Shown here: positions 10,445 through 20,207 of the stretch, piece by piece
Layout of the letters: every line of letters begins with the position of its first letter
How positions within the stretch are numbered: position 1 is the stretch's first letter
Assembly (NCBI GenBank): GCA_949358305.1
Contig: OX442314.1
Coordinates: 38,351,211 to 38,415,210 of the forward strand
Origin: Strigamia acuminata
Lineage: Eukaryota; Arthropoda; Chilopoda; Geophilomorpha; Linotaeniidae
Length of the DNA: 64,000 nucleotides
Reading direction: 5' to 3'
Position numbers and translations under genes: made by a program
Notes under the pieces: model-generated
Told to the model about the DNA's origin: nothing
The model's input: only the letters and a program-made list of their open reading frames with translations
Database searches by the model: none

Positions 10445-10769
10445 GAGTGTTTGACAACGCCGAGAAAGAGAAAGATGCAACGAAATTAGCTGAAAAGAAA
10501 AGCAAGGCATTCGCAATAATTTGGCTGACCATAAAGATGCAGCAACAACAACATATCCGTGGCTTAAAGACAACCAAGAAAGCTTGGGACACTATGAACC
10601 GAAGAACCAGTTGAGGATTGTACAGCTAAGGAAAGAACTGCACACAACGGCGAAAAAGGCGGATAGGACAATGGAAAATTATTTCTCACGAATGTCAGAA
10701 TGCGCCGAGAGATTGACCAATGCAGGACAGACCGTATCGGATACGGAGATCGCATGGGCATTGTATTAA
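10445..10769 (+). pseudogene. Copia-type gag (UBN2-like) remnant
   Basis: Translated pieces read KKAWDTMNRR in one frame and then LRIVQLRKELHTT, MENYFSRMSECAERLTNAG and DTEIAW in another. This is the order of Copia gag polyproteins (AW..L, then a Leu-rich helix, then the M.eY..... motif). A frameshift lies near 10600. The remnant is truncated 3' by the BEL-2 insertion zone. Confidence 0.6.
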
Positions 10770-10819
10770 TACGGAGTAAATCATGTTCGTTTATAATCAA
10801 TTCGACTTGTGTCCCTGCT

Positions 10820-11148
10820 TGTGAAAACTGGCGTTGTTAGAAGTAACAAGGTCGCACGAGTTCGAGGGAAAGAGCACGGCGCAGCACAGAGAAGCCAACC
10901 TGCAGGAGGTGTTTTTGAGTGATATTGGATGACGCGTGACCGGAAGTGCTGTAAAAGTGTCATAAATTATCTTGTTTCACCCTTTGTTCCCCTGAATTTG
11001 TACTTGTGACCCCCAGAAATTACAATAAACTTGTTCTTAACCCAAAAAAGACATGCTTTATTTCGAGAATTCATAAAAGTTAGAAAAGTAGTAAATTTAC
11101 ACAGTTTTAGTCAAAATTAGTTACAAATCGACTTTGCGAATCTTCAAA
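10820..11148 (+). repeat. BEL-2 5' LTR
   Basis: 329 bp, repeated at 16442-16770. It contains an AATAAA signal (ATTACAATAAACTTG) in its second half. Confidence 0.92.
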
Positions 11149-11166
11149 TGGTGCCGAAACCCGGGA
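11149..11166 (+). promoter_or_regulatory. BEL-2 primer-binding site, tRNA-Phe type
   Basis: TGGTGCCGAAACCCGGGA directly after the LTR, identical to the BEL-1 site and complementary to the 3' end of tRNA-Phe. Confidence 0.88.
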
Positions 11167-11247
11167 AAATCAGTGAATCCGGACAGAAATAAGTAGAAAA
11201 CAGCATCGTAAAGCCGACCACGCCGAATTTTGACCGAAAATTTCAAA

Positions 11248-14200
11248 ATGGACGCCCTTGATCGTTTGCGCGCTCAACAAGCCACGTCCAGAGAAGGAGC
11301 CAAGCGGTTATGTAATGCGGTACTCGTCGAATTAGCCAACGTTGCTCCAGAAATCCTCGCGTTGAAACGATTAAAAAACCAGTTGTTAGCAAAGAGTGAA
11401 CAATTGACAGCGCTCGACGATAAGATATCGCCGATGATTGTTACGCGTGCGGATTTGGAGAAAGAAGAAAGCGACAACGAAGATTTCCGTGAGTTGATAA
11501 TCGACTCTCTTACCGATATTGAAGTCAAATTGGAAGAACTTTTACGGCCACCAGCACCAGTTATACCCCCAGCGATTCCAATCGGCGGCAGCGCCACGAG
11601 CAACTCAGGCGAAGGGACAATAAAGCTGCCAAAGTTAGTAATGCGGAATTTCAGCGGGAATCCTGTTGAGTGGTCAAAGTTTTGGTCCAATTTCGAGTTG
11701 AGTGTCCACGGCAACGGTTCACTTACAGCAAAAGCCAAATTCGTATATTTGAACTCAGTTCTCGAAGGTACTGCAGCAACAGTTGTTCATGGTCTCAAAA
11801 TCAGCGATGAGAACTATGAAACTGCAGTGACTTTACTTCAAAATCGATTTGGGCGAAAAGAAGTCATCGTGAACGCTCACATTCAGACTTTGATGAAACT
11901 TAAACCAGTAAAACGAGTTAGCGACCTCGTTGAGTTGCGTAGACTCTACGACACGTGCGAATTGCATATTCGAAGTCTCGAGACTGAAGAAATCGATACA
12001 GCCACGTTTGGAATTGTATTGTGTCCATTGATACGAAATGCGGTGCCTGACGTTATTGCACTTGATTTTGCACGCAAAAATAAAGAAAACACTCACGATA
12101 TGAAACTGTTTTTGGAGTTTTTCAGAGCCGAACTGGAGTTACGAGAAGAACACGTAGCCGTGAGCGACCAGACAGAGAAACCAGCCGCCAAGACGTTCGT
12201 CGACTACAAGAAGCCGACGCGTAACGACAAAATAGCCTCAGCCAATGCATTGACTACCAACGTTTCATCATCCAGTTGCGTATTCTGCGACGATGCGTCG
12301 CACAAGAAAGAAGATTGTCCGCTCAACATTCCAGATCGATTGAAGCGGTGCATGACGAAACGAACGTGTTTTAGATGTTTGGGCAGCAAACATATGGCAC
12401 GCAGCTGTCCCCAGAAAGAGAAGTGTGTGAACTGCGAGCGGTTCCACCATATCCTGTTGTGCGAGACACCGACTACCAAGCCAGAGACCGTTCTTGTGTC
12501 GACGTTGACAGCAGCAGCAATTACAGCAGAGAACACTGACTTATTTTTGCAAGTATTAATGACAAATGTGGAATCCAACTGTAAAACCAAGGCGGTGCAG
12601 TGCATGTTTGATGGCGGAAGCCACAGATCGTTTATTAGCCAGAAACTAGTGAATGAACTCGATGCCCAAGTAGTGGGAAAGCAGAACATGCAGATTTCTA
12701 GTTTTGGCGATTCCAAAACTGAAAGCGTTTGTCGTCGTCGCGTAAAAGTGACTTTGCGAAATATAACTGATACTAATAAATTTATTGATCTAGAATTAAT
12801 TGAAGTACCAAGAATAACTCACTCAGTCGCGAGGCAGTCAGGACCAAACGTGCGCGAGATGTTGCGCAAACACAAGATCGCGTTAAACATCGACCAGATG
12901 TCGACCCAGCAAGACGAGGTGGCAATTTTAATTGGAGCGGACCACTTTTGGCGTATCGTAACAGGCGAATCAAAACGTTTAGATGAGGGATTGATGTGTC
13001 TTCACACGTCTCTCGGTTGGACAATCCACGGCGCGATCAGAAGCCAAGATGAAACGGTTAGACAGTCAGCAACCCACGTGAATCTTGTGCAGTACGAAGA
13101 CCGACTCGACCACCTTCTTCAACGTTTTTGGGAGTTGGAAGCAGTAGGCATCCCCCACGAAACTCTCACCAGCGCCCAGGACGAAGATGATCAAGCAGTA
13201 GCAAAATTTAAAGAGTCCATCAACTGGACGGGTGAGCGGTACGAGGTGCGACTGCCTTGGTTGCTGGACAAATCAGAGTTGGACAGCAACTATCAAATTG
13301 CACTTAAGAGACTGTGGAATCTTGTTCGCAAGTTTAAACAAAATCCGGACTTGTACCACCGCTATAAGAAGGTTCTGGACGACCAGAAAATCGCTGGAAT
13401 AATCGAAACGGCCCCAGAAGTAGCCAACCAGACTGGGTGTTACTACCTCCCACATCGACCAGTAATTCGAGAGCGGAGAAGCACCACAAAATTGCGCATA
13501 GTCCACGACGCCTCGTCGCACGCGCAGAAGAGTCGCTCTCTCAACGACTGCCTGTTTACAGGGCCGAATCTCCTTCCAGAATTAATCAATGCCCTTTTAT
13601 TTTTCAGACAATTCATTGTGGCATTGATTGGAGACATTAAACAAGCGTTTCATCAAATTTTGCTGGCGTTAGCTGACCGAGATGCGGTGAGGTTTCTGTG
13701 GATCGCGGATGGATGGGACGTTGAAGGACCAATCGTGTTGGAGATTCTCCGACAAACCAGAGTCCTATTTGGAGCATCTCCAAGTCCCTATCTCTTGAAC
13801 GGAACGATACAACACCATCTCGAACAATATGCAGATCGTTTTCCCGAATTAATTATGAAATTGTTAAAGAGATTTTATGTTGATGACTTTTTGAACAGTG
13901 AAAAGACAACAACAGAAGCCATTGATGTCTACAAGAAGACGTCAACCATCATGCTCGAAGCCAATATGGAGCTGGTGAAATGGTACAGCAATTCCCCAGT
14001 GCTACGAGAGCAATTTGCTGCTGACCATCCAACTGCAACGTTCGAGGATGAGCAAAAAGTGTTGGGGTTAAAGTGGAACGGCGTTAGAGACGATTTATCA
14101 CTGGAACTCGAGGATGTGAGGGCAACTTTAGAACGTGATTCGAACACTAAACGTCAGGTTATTCAGTTGGTTGCACAGATATTCGATCCTTTAGGATTTG

Positions 14201-16446
14201 CTTCGCCGTTTACAGTTTCAGGAAAGCTGTTTTTCCAGCAGTTGTGGAAGTTGCAGATTGGGTGGGACAATCGTGTCCCCCTCGAACTTATCGAACAATG
14301 GGAGAAATGGAAAGTGCAGTTGCCATTGTTAGAACATATTCGCGTGCCACGGCATTTTGGCTTGGATGCAGACCTGAACAATCACGAAATCCACCTTTTT
14401 TGTGATGCAAGCCCCTTAGCGTACGGGGTGGTGGCGTACAATCGTGTGCGTCACCCAAATGGAAGTTGTAATGTATTTTTTATTCTTTCCAAATGCAGGA
14501 TCGCACCAATTAAGACGATTACGTTGCCCAGACTCGAGTTGATGGGAGCTTTGCTGCTGGCCAGAATTGCGCACAGACTGAAACAATTCACCACTGCAAA
14601 AGTTACAGCTTGGACAGATTCGACAATCGTTTTGTGTTGGTTGAACGAGAAAAGGAAAGCCATTCCATTCGTAGCCAGGAGAGTGGAGGAAATCCAGATA
14701 CACGTACCTTTTTCGAGTTGGCGACACTGTCCAGGAGTCCAGAATCCAGCAGACCTTCTAACACGAGGGATAGATGCAGAGGCGTTGATTCAAGCGAATA
14801 CGTGGTGGAATGGCCCCGAGTGGCTTGTGAAGGACGAGAACGAATGGCCAGACATTAAAATAGACGAGAATAGCGACGAGATCGATTCAGATGACTATTT
14901 GGCAGCAGCAGCCGTGATTCCAGAGCCACCATTGATGGACGAGCCATCAAAATACGGCAGCTGGAGACGATTAGTACGAGTGACCGGATGGGTGCAAAGA
15001 TTCGTCAAAAACACCAGAGACAAAGTTAGAAATGGCGCACCGTTGACGGTGGATGAATTATCGGCAGCAGAGCTTTATTGGCTTCGTGTAATGCAACAAT
15101 CGAACTTTGCAACAGAACTCGCAGCACTCAGCCATCGTCAGGAGTTCGCTCATAACTCTTTTTTGAACAAAGTCTCGTGTTATATAGACGAAAATGGTTT
15201 AATGCGATTGAATACCAGATTGCGATGGGCAAAAATCGACAGCAACATGAAAAATCCTTATGTTTTGCCCTCAAATCACATTTTAACCACTCTTATCGTT
15301 TCAGAAGCACATCAAAGAATTTTCCACGGTGGACTTGGAGAGACTTTGGCAGAAATTCGTCAAAAGTTTTGGATGCCAAAGCTGAGAAGGACAGTAAAAA
15401 GCGTGTTACACAAATGTTTCGTGTGCAAGCGAGTGCAAGGACGTTTCGTGCGCCAGACAGAATCATCGTTGCCACCAGATCGTGTCACTCAAGCTGAGCC
15501 ATTTCAAGTCGTTGGAGTCGACTTCGCGGGCCCATTGTACCAACGTAGTGGAGAAAAATGCTACATCGTCGTGTTCACGTGTGCGGTTGTTCGAGCCGTG
15601 CACTTGGAATTAGTTTCAAGCATGAATACGGAGCGATTCATTCAGGCATTGAAACGATTTTTTGCGCGCAGAGGAGTCCCAAGCACGATCTACTCCGACA
15701 ATGCGCTGACGTTCAAGCGAACAGAGAAAGAACTTTGTGTTTTGTTGAATGCAGTGAGAGGTGAACAGATACAAGGATTTCTGACCGAACGAGGCGTGAA
15801 ATGGCAGTATATAGTCGAACGTGCACCGTGGTGGGGTGGCTTTTGGGAGCGAATGGTGAAGTCAACTAAGTCCAGCTTGAAAAAGGTCTTGGGAAAGTCA
15901 TCCCTAGATTTTGAAGAATTGACAACCATTCTCTCGGAAGTCGAGTCGTGCATAAATTCGCGACCACTCTCCTACGTATACACTGAAGACGAAGACAGTC
16001 ACCCACTCACTCCAGCTCATTTTCTGGTCGGAAAACGAAGCTGTACTTTGCCAGACCCCAGCCAAAAAACGATTCAACAGTTGCCATCGACATCAGTCAC
16101 GATTTTGAAGCGTTGGAAACTCCGTCAACTGAAGTTAGGACATTGGTGGACGCGATGGCAAAAGGAATATCTCACCGAGCTGAGAGTTCACCGTAAAAAT
16201 GATAAGAATTCACGAGAAGTTAAACAAGGAGATGTAGTTCTCGTAGAAGAGTTAAACCAGCCCAGGATGACCTGGAAAATAGGAAGAGTCGTTGAGATAT
16301 TCCGTGGACGAGACGGTCGTGTTCGCGCATGTGAGATAAAGTTACCAGTCGGAAAGAACTTGCGTCGACCAGTACAGCGATTGTGCGTTCTGGAAACTCA
16401 CGACATGGAAGAGTTGAGTGGTGATACCACTCCGGCCCCAGTGTGA
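11248..16446 (+). CDS. BEL/Pao gag-pol polyprotein (BEL-2)
   Basis: The first ATG of the frame is at 11248 (MDALDRLRAQQ), giving about 1732 aa. Domain order matches BEL-1: DUF1759 gag (IKLPKLVMRNFSGNPVEW), zinc knuckles (CFRCLGSKHMARSC), protease (FDGGSHRSFI), reverse transcriptase with YVDD, RNase H (FCDASP, AWTDST), integrase zinc site (HQRIFH, CFVC), integrase core (GVDFAG, YSDN, GGFWER) and C-terminal DUF5641. No stop or frameshift interrupts it. It is homologous to BEL-1 along its length but clearly diverged. Confidence 0.95.
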   Translation: MDALDRLRAQQATSREGAKRLCNAVLVELANVAPEILALKRLKNQLLAKSEQLTALDDKISPMIVTRADLEKEESDNEDFRELIIDSLTDIEVKLEELLRPPAPVIPPAIPIGGSATSNSGEGTIKLPKLVMRNFSGNPVEWSKFWSNFELSVHGNGSLTAKAKFVYLNSVLEGTAATVVHGLKISDENYETAVTLLQNRFGRKEVIVNAHIQTLMKLKPVKRVSDLVELRRLYDTCELHIRSLETEEIDTATFGIVLCPLIRNAVPDVIALDFARKNKENTHDMKLFLEFFRAELELREEHVAVSDQTEKPAAKTFVDYKKPTRNDKIASANALTTNVSSSSCVFCDDASHKKEDCPLNIPDRLKRCMTKRTCFRCLGSKHMARSCPQKEKCVNCERFHHILLCETPTTKPETVLVSTLTAAAITAENTDLFLQVLMTNVESNCKTKAVQCMFDGGSHRSFISQKLVNELDAQVVGKQNMQISSFGDSKTESVCRRRVKVTLRNITDTNKFIDLELIEVPRITHSVARQSGPNVREMLRKHKIALNIDQMSTQQDEVAILIGADHFWRIVTGESKRLDEGLMCLHTSLGWTIHGAIRSQDETVRQSATHVNLVQYEDRLDHLLQRFWELEAVGIPHETLTSAQDEDDQAVAKFKESINWTGERYEVRLPWLLDKSELDSNYQIALKRLWNLVRKFKQNPDLYHRYKKVLDDQKIAGIIETAPEVANQTGCYYLPHRPVIRERRSTTKLRIVHDASSHAQKSRSLNDCLFTGPNLLPELINALLFFRQFIVALIGDIKQAFHQILLALADRDAVRFLWIADGWDVEGPIVLEILRQTRVLFGASPSPYLLNGTIQHHLEQYADRFPELIMKLLKRFYVDDFLNSEKTTTEAIDVYKKTSTIMLEANMELVKWYSNSPVLREQFAADHPTATFEDEQKVLGLKWNGVRDDLSLELEDVRATLERDSNTKRQVIQLVAQIFDPLGFASPFTVSGKLFFQQLWKLQIGWDNRVPLELIEQWEKWKVQLPLLEHIRVPRHFGLDADLNNHEIHLFCDASPLAYGVVAYNRVRHPNGSCNVFFILSKCRIAPIKTITLPRLELMGALLLARIAHRLKQFTTAKVTAWTDSTIVLCWLNEKRKAIPFVARRVEEIQIHVPFSSWRHCPGVQNPADLLTRGIDAEALIQANTWWNGPEWLVKDENEWPDIKIDENSDEIDSDDYLAAAAVIPEPPLMDEPSKYGSWRRLVRVTGWVQRFVKNTRDKVRNGAPLTVDELSAAELYWLRVMQQSNFATELAALSHRQEFAHNSFLNKVSCYIDENGLMRLNTRLRWAKIDSNMKNPYVLPSNHILTTLIVSEAHQRIFHGGLGETLAEIRQKFWMPKLRRTVKSVLHKCFVCKRVQGRFVRQTESSLPPDRVTQAEPFQVVGVDFAGPLYQRSGEKCYIVVFTCAVVRAVHLELVSSMNTERFIQALKRFFARRGVPSTIYSDNALTFKRTEKELCVLLNAVRGEQIQGFLTERGVKWQYIVERAPWWGGFWERMVKSTKSSLKKVLGKSSLDFEELTTILSEVESCINSRPLSYVYTEDEDSHPLTPAHFLVGKRSCTLPDPSQKTIQQLPSTSVTILKRWKLRQLKLGHWWTRWQKEYLTELRVHRKNDKNSREVKQGDVVLVEELNQPRMTWKIGRVVEIFRGRDGRVRACEIKLPVGKNLRRPVQRLCVLETHDMEELSGDTTPAPV

Positions 16447-16770
16447 AAACTGGCGTTGTTAGAAGTAACAAGGTCGCACGAGTTCGAGGGAAAGAGCACG
16501 GCGCAGCACAGAGAAGCCAACCTGCAGGAGGTGTTTTTGAGTGATATTGGATGACGCGTGACCGGAAGTGCTGTAAAAGTGTCATAAATTATCTTGTTTC
16601 ACCCTTTGTTCCCCTGAATTTGTACTTGTGACCCCCAGAAATTACAATAAACTTGTTCTTAACCCAAAAAAGACATGCTTTATTTCGAGAATTCATAAAA
16701 GTTAGAAAAGTAGTAAATTTACACAGTTTTAGTCAAAATTAGTTACAAATCGACTTTGCGAATCTTCAAA
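16442..16770 (+). repeat. BEL-2 3' LTR
   Basis: 329 bp matching 10820-11148. The gag-pol stop codon (TGA at 16444-16446) lies inside its first bases. Confidence 0.92.
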
Positions 16771-16775
16771 CTGCT

Positions 16776-17853
16776 TCCTTTACAACAAACAGGTTTTATT
16801 ATTTGCCATTTTGTTATTTATTACGGAGTATTAAATTCTAATCTAATCTAAGGCCGGAATAATTAGACAATGGAAGAAGCTGACAAACACTCAAGACGAG
16901 TGGGAAATCTATGAAAATTGAATAGCATTAAATGAAAAGTTAGTCAACCTAACCTAACCAAGTTGGAGCACTGCTAATGCTTTCAGATTTTACCTTTCAG
17001 CTCAGAAAAATTACACTTAATTAAAGTAGTAGTAGATATTAAAGTAGAGAAAGAGAAAAATGAATGAAAAAAATTAAGACCACGACCCAATTCTTCACCC
17101 TAAAAGATGAGAGAAGAATTTGATCTGCAAACACTAGAAGAGAAAGCTGATGAAGCACAATGCACATTAATCTTCCTCACACTGTTTCAAATCCAAATAG
17201 AACACAATTAGGTTTAGAACTCACATGACGAGGAGTTCTTTACAAGAAGCAGTATGGAAAGAATGAAATTATTTCACATCTCATTTGTCCAGCGTCAGGA
17301 TTTTATGTTAGCAAGGGATTATGGGTACTTTCTTAAAGTTGCCCATGTCCACTGTGCCCAGATGTTTATCATTCAGCTTTTAAAATGTCGAACAGACAAT
17401 TTTAAACTCAGTCTGACAGATAAGACATCAGGCAAGAGCCCATTTCAATTCAAATTAAGATTAGGCCTAAAATCAATTCCAGAAAATGGAACATGGAAAA
17501 TAAAACATCAAATTCACGAGCCAATATTTAACTAAAATCAAACCATCGGATCACAATCCAACCTTAATCCAGATCCTTGGTTAAGCATTAATAAAATTCT
17601 TCACAAACATGGTCGAAAACTGAATGCAAATTGCAAAAAAATAATATCAACTGAAAATGCACGAACCGAGAGAAAACAAACCGACGAACGAAAAAGAACA
17701 AAGAACACAAAACACGTCACCGTTGCCACGCCGACGAAAAACCATCGCTATTGGCTGGAATTTAATCCTTCGCGACCTCTATTGCCAAAAATACCATCCA
17801 AAACCTCACATTATTGACAGCAAAGCGCTTTAAGCCTACCGCCCGACAGGTTT
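16776..17853. other. Intergenic DNA upstream of the perforin-2-like gene
   Basis: AT-rich DNA with no convincing gene. A TCAACCTAACCTAACCAAG stretch near 16946 resembles insect TTAGG-type repeats. Open frames here are short and show no family features. Confidence 0.4.
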
Positions 17854-19947
17854 ATGCACCCAAACTTAATTTTCGCTTCACTCATCGTTCTACTCCAACC
17901 AAACAACATCACGCCCGAAGACTGCAACGAAGGCGAACAGAGTTACCTCGAGAAGCAGCCGGGACGTGGCTGGGATGCCGTGACGAGTAGAATCAAATCG
18001 CCCATCTTCCTCGTCGGAGTCCTCAACTGCAAAAAGCGCTTCATCAAGGGAGAAAACGTCATACTGACCGACGTGGACGAAACCCTCGTGCGAAACGACC
18101 TCTTGGGCCTCTATCCCAACGCTTTCTTCCCGGTGACCGCTTTGAACATGTCTCTGCACACTCATCCGTGGCCCTCTATCGACGGATTCTTCACCAAAGC
18201 GTACCACAATCTGCTGAAAAGGAAAATCGAGGAACGGCTGGTGACCAACAGGATTTTAGTGCGGCGAGTCATATTCAGATTCGAGATGGTCAAGAACATT
18301 CCCATTCACCCGCGCTTCGAAAAGCGGATCCTGGCGGTCGCGCAGTCGATCGACTCCAAGAATTTCAAGATGGCGAAGCTGCAGTTGGACCTGATCGTGC
18401 GCGATTACGGCACGCATTACGTCACGCGCACGGACACGGGCGCCGCGTACATCCAGCAGGATCTTATCGACTACAATTCCTTCATCGGGAAGAGCGGCGC
18501 GGCCATCGACGACATTTCGCTCGCCGGCAAGTATTTGTTTCAACAGAAGTGCAATTTGACGCTGAGCGATGTGGTCGTTTCCGCCGCCGTCATGAACAAG
18601 TACCCGACGGGTGTGAAGGTTTCGCTGCAGAAGTTCATCGGCGGGGTGAAAACCAACGTTTGTTCGTCGTTCGGCGCCTGGAAACACGGCGTTTATTCCA
18701 AGATGGAGGTGGTCGATCGGAACGGGAAGTTTTTGAATGAAATATTGACGTTGCGCGACAAGTTTCCGAAACTCAAGAACACGTCCGTGTACGATGTGTT
18801 GGCAAGCATGTTGAGACAAGCGATCGGAAGTTATTACGTGTAGTTCATTGGAGAATTATTTATTATACAGGGTGAACCAAAAGTCTGGTTCCCTACTAAA
18901 TATTTCTGAAAGTGCTGACAATGCATCTAATTCAATGATGGCAAAGTATTAAAGTTGGGTGGGGCAATCTTTTGGTGACCCGAAATTTGACCTTGGGATG
19001 TTCCTTCAAGGTCATTTGAAAATTATCTCAAAAACCGTTAGAGATAGACAAAAATTTCCAATTGTAAACTTGTAGAGCAACATTTGTTTAGTCTAAAAAT
19101 GACTAATTCTCAAATCTTTTGTACTAAAAAGTTTTAAGAAAATCGCAATTGAAAAAGTAGGCACAAGTCAAAGAATAACATGGCCAAAATTTGGAAAAGT
19201 ACCAAAAATGTGCTGATTAGATGTAAAATGACCCCAAAAATCGATTCCCCTGGTTGGAATTTGCATATCTGGCACCGTTGCAGAGATATGGGTAGAAAAC
19301 TGAATTTTTTTATGACTTTTTCTTTTCAAAACTACTTTTTCAATTGCGATTTTCTTAAAATTTTTTAGTACAAAAGATTTGAGAATTAGTCATTTTTAGA
19401 CCAAACAAATGTTGCTCTACAAGTTTACAATTGGAAATTTCTGTTTATCTCTAACGGTTTCCGAGATAATTTTCAAATGACCTTGAAGGAACATCTCAAG
19501 GTCAAATTTCGGGTCACCAAAAGATTGCCCCACCCAACTTTAATACTTTGCCATCATTGAATTAGATGCATTGTCAGCACTTTCAGAAATATTTAGTAGG
19601 GAACCAGACTTTTGGTTCACCCTGTATATTTCTTAATTACTAATTTTAATTTTATAAACAGCGCGAACACACATTTTGGTTGTTTGAGCTTGCACGCGTT
19701 GAATTACGACGCGGCTGCGAATTTCGACGACGGGTCTTGTATTCCTGCGACCAGCCCGTGGGAACTCGGAGTATACAAATACTACGGCCACACTTTGATT
19801 ACGCCGCCTTACGAACCGGAACCTCAACTTCTAAACGGAAAAAATAAGTCGAAAAAAAAATCCAGCGGAAATGAAAATATATGTTTAATTAATTGTTTTC
19901 ATTTAATTATTGTAATTATATTTTTTAATGTAGTTTTGTTCGGATGA
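17854..19947 (+). CDS. Perforin-2/MPEG1-like MACPF protein, short form
   Basis: Two exons: 17854-18839 and 19662-19947, 423 aa. The donor is GT at 18840 and the acceptor AAACAG ends at 19661; phases match (2+1). A hydrophobic N-terminus (MHPNLIFASLIVLL) suggests secretion. MPEG1 landmarks appear in order: PGRGWDA (36-42), the MACPF signature YGTHY (185-189) with DTGAAY, then VDRNGKF, a C-terminal A..SYYV helix, and in exon 2 GCLSLHALNYDAAANFDDGSC-type cysteine motif. MACPF proteins oligomerise into membrane pores; MPEG1 acts in phagosomal killing of microbes. Family members are usually about 650-720 aa with a P2 domain and a transmembrane segment. Here the P2 domain is absent and only a Lys/Ser linker and a short hydrophobic tail follow. 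An immune or developmental pore role is inferred. Confidence 0.8.
18868..19624. mobile_element. 757-bp mariner-type MITE inside the MPEG1-like intron
   Basis: Arms of 293 bp (18868-19160 and 19332-19624) are inverted repeats with only scattered differences, starting CAGGGTGAACCAAAAGTCTG. TA dinucleotides flank both ends. The 171-bp centre has no transposase. A truncated relative lies at 2489-2556. The long arms would form a stable hairpin in the pre-mRNA. Confidence 0.9.
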
Positions 19948-19964
19948 ATTAAGATAAAATATAG

Positions 19965-20148
19965 GATAAAATATGATGAAATTCTCAATTTTATTGATAC
20001 GTCACGTTGACGTGTTGAATTTAAACGTTTCCGCGTCGTCTCAAATGAATATTCAAGATAAAATATGATGAAATTTATAATTTTATTAATACGTCACGTT
20101 GACGTGTTGAATTTAAACGTTTCTGCGTCGTCTCAAACGCATATTTAA
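19965..20148 (+). repeat. 92-bp tandem duplication with CRE-like palindrome, upstream of the SR gene
   Basis: Units start at 19965 and 20057 (GATAAAATATGATGAAATT). Each carries ACGTCACGTTGACGT, an inverted pair of TGACGT half-sites, and the shared AATTTAAACGTTTC..CGTCGTCTCAAA. It lies 60-240 bp upstream of the ATG at 20208. A promoter role (CREB/ATF-type sites) is inferred. Confidence 0.65.
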
Positions 20149-20207
20149 CCAAGCCACAACACAAGTTTAACACACATCGTCAACCTGATTCATTAGATCG
20201 CTGTTAA

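Larger units (their letters stand above)
10820..16770 (+). mobile_element. Complete BEL/Pao LTR retrotransposon, BEL-2
   Basis: The element has 329-bp LTRs at 10820-11148 and 16442-16770 that look identical, flanked by the 5-bp target duplication CTGCT (10815-10819 and 16771-16775). Primer-binding site, one gag-pol frame and 3' LTR follow in order. LTRs start TGTGAAAAC but end TTCAAA, not CA, an unusual terminus. It is related to BEL-1 in protein layout and primer site but has different LTRs, so it is a separate family. Confidence 0.95.

Noticed and set aside
18256-18819. Minus-strand 187-codon frame across the MPEG1-like exon
   Set aside because: Antisense shadow; the plus strand has the MACPF signature and matching second exon.
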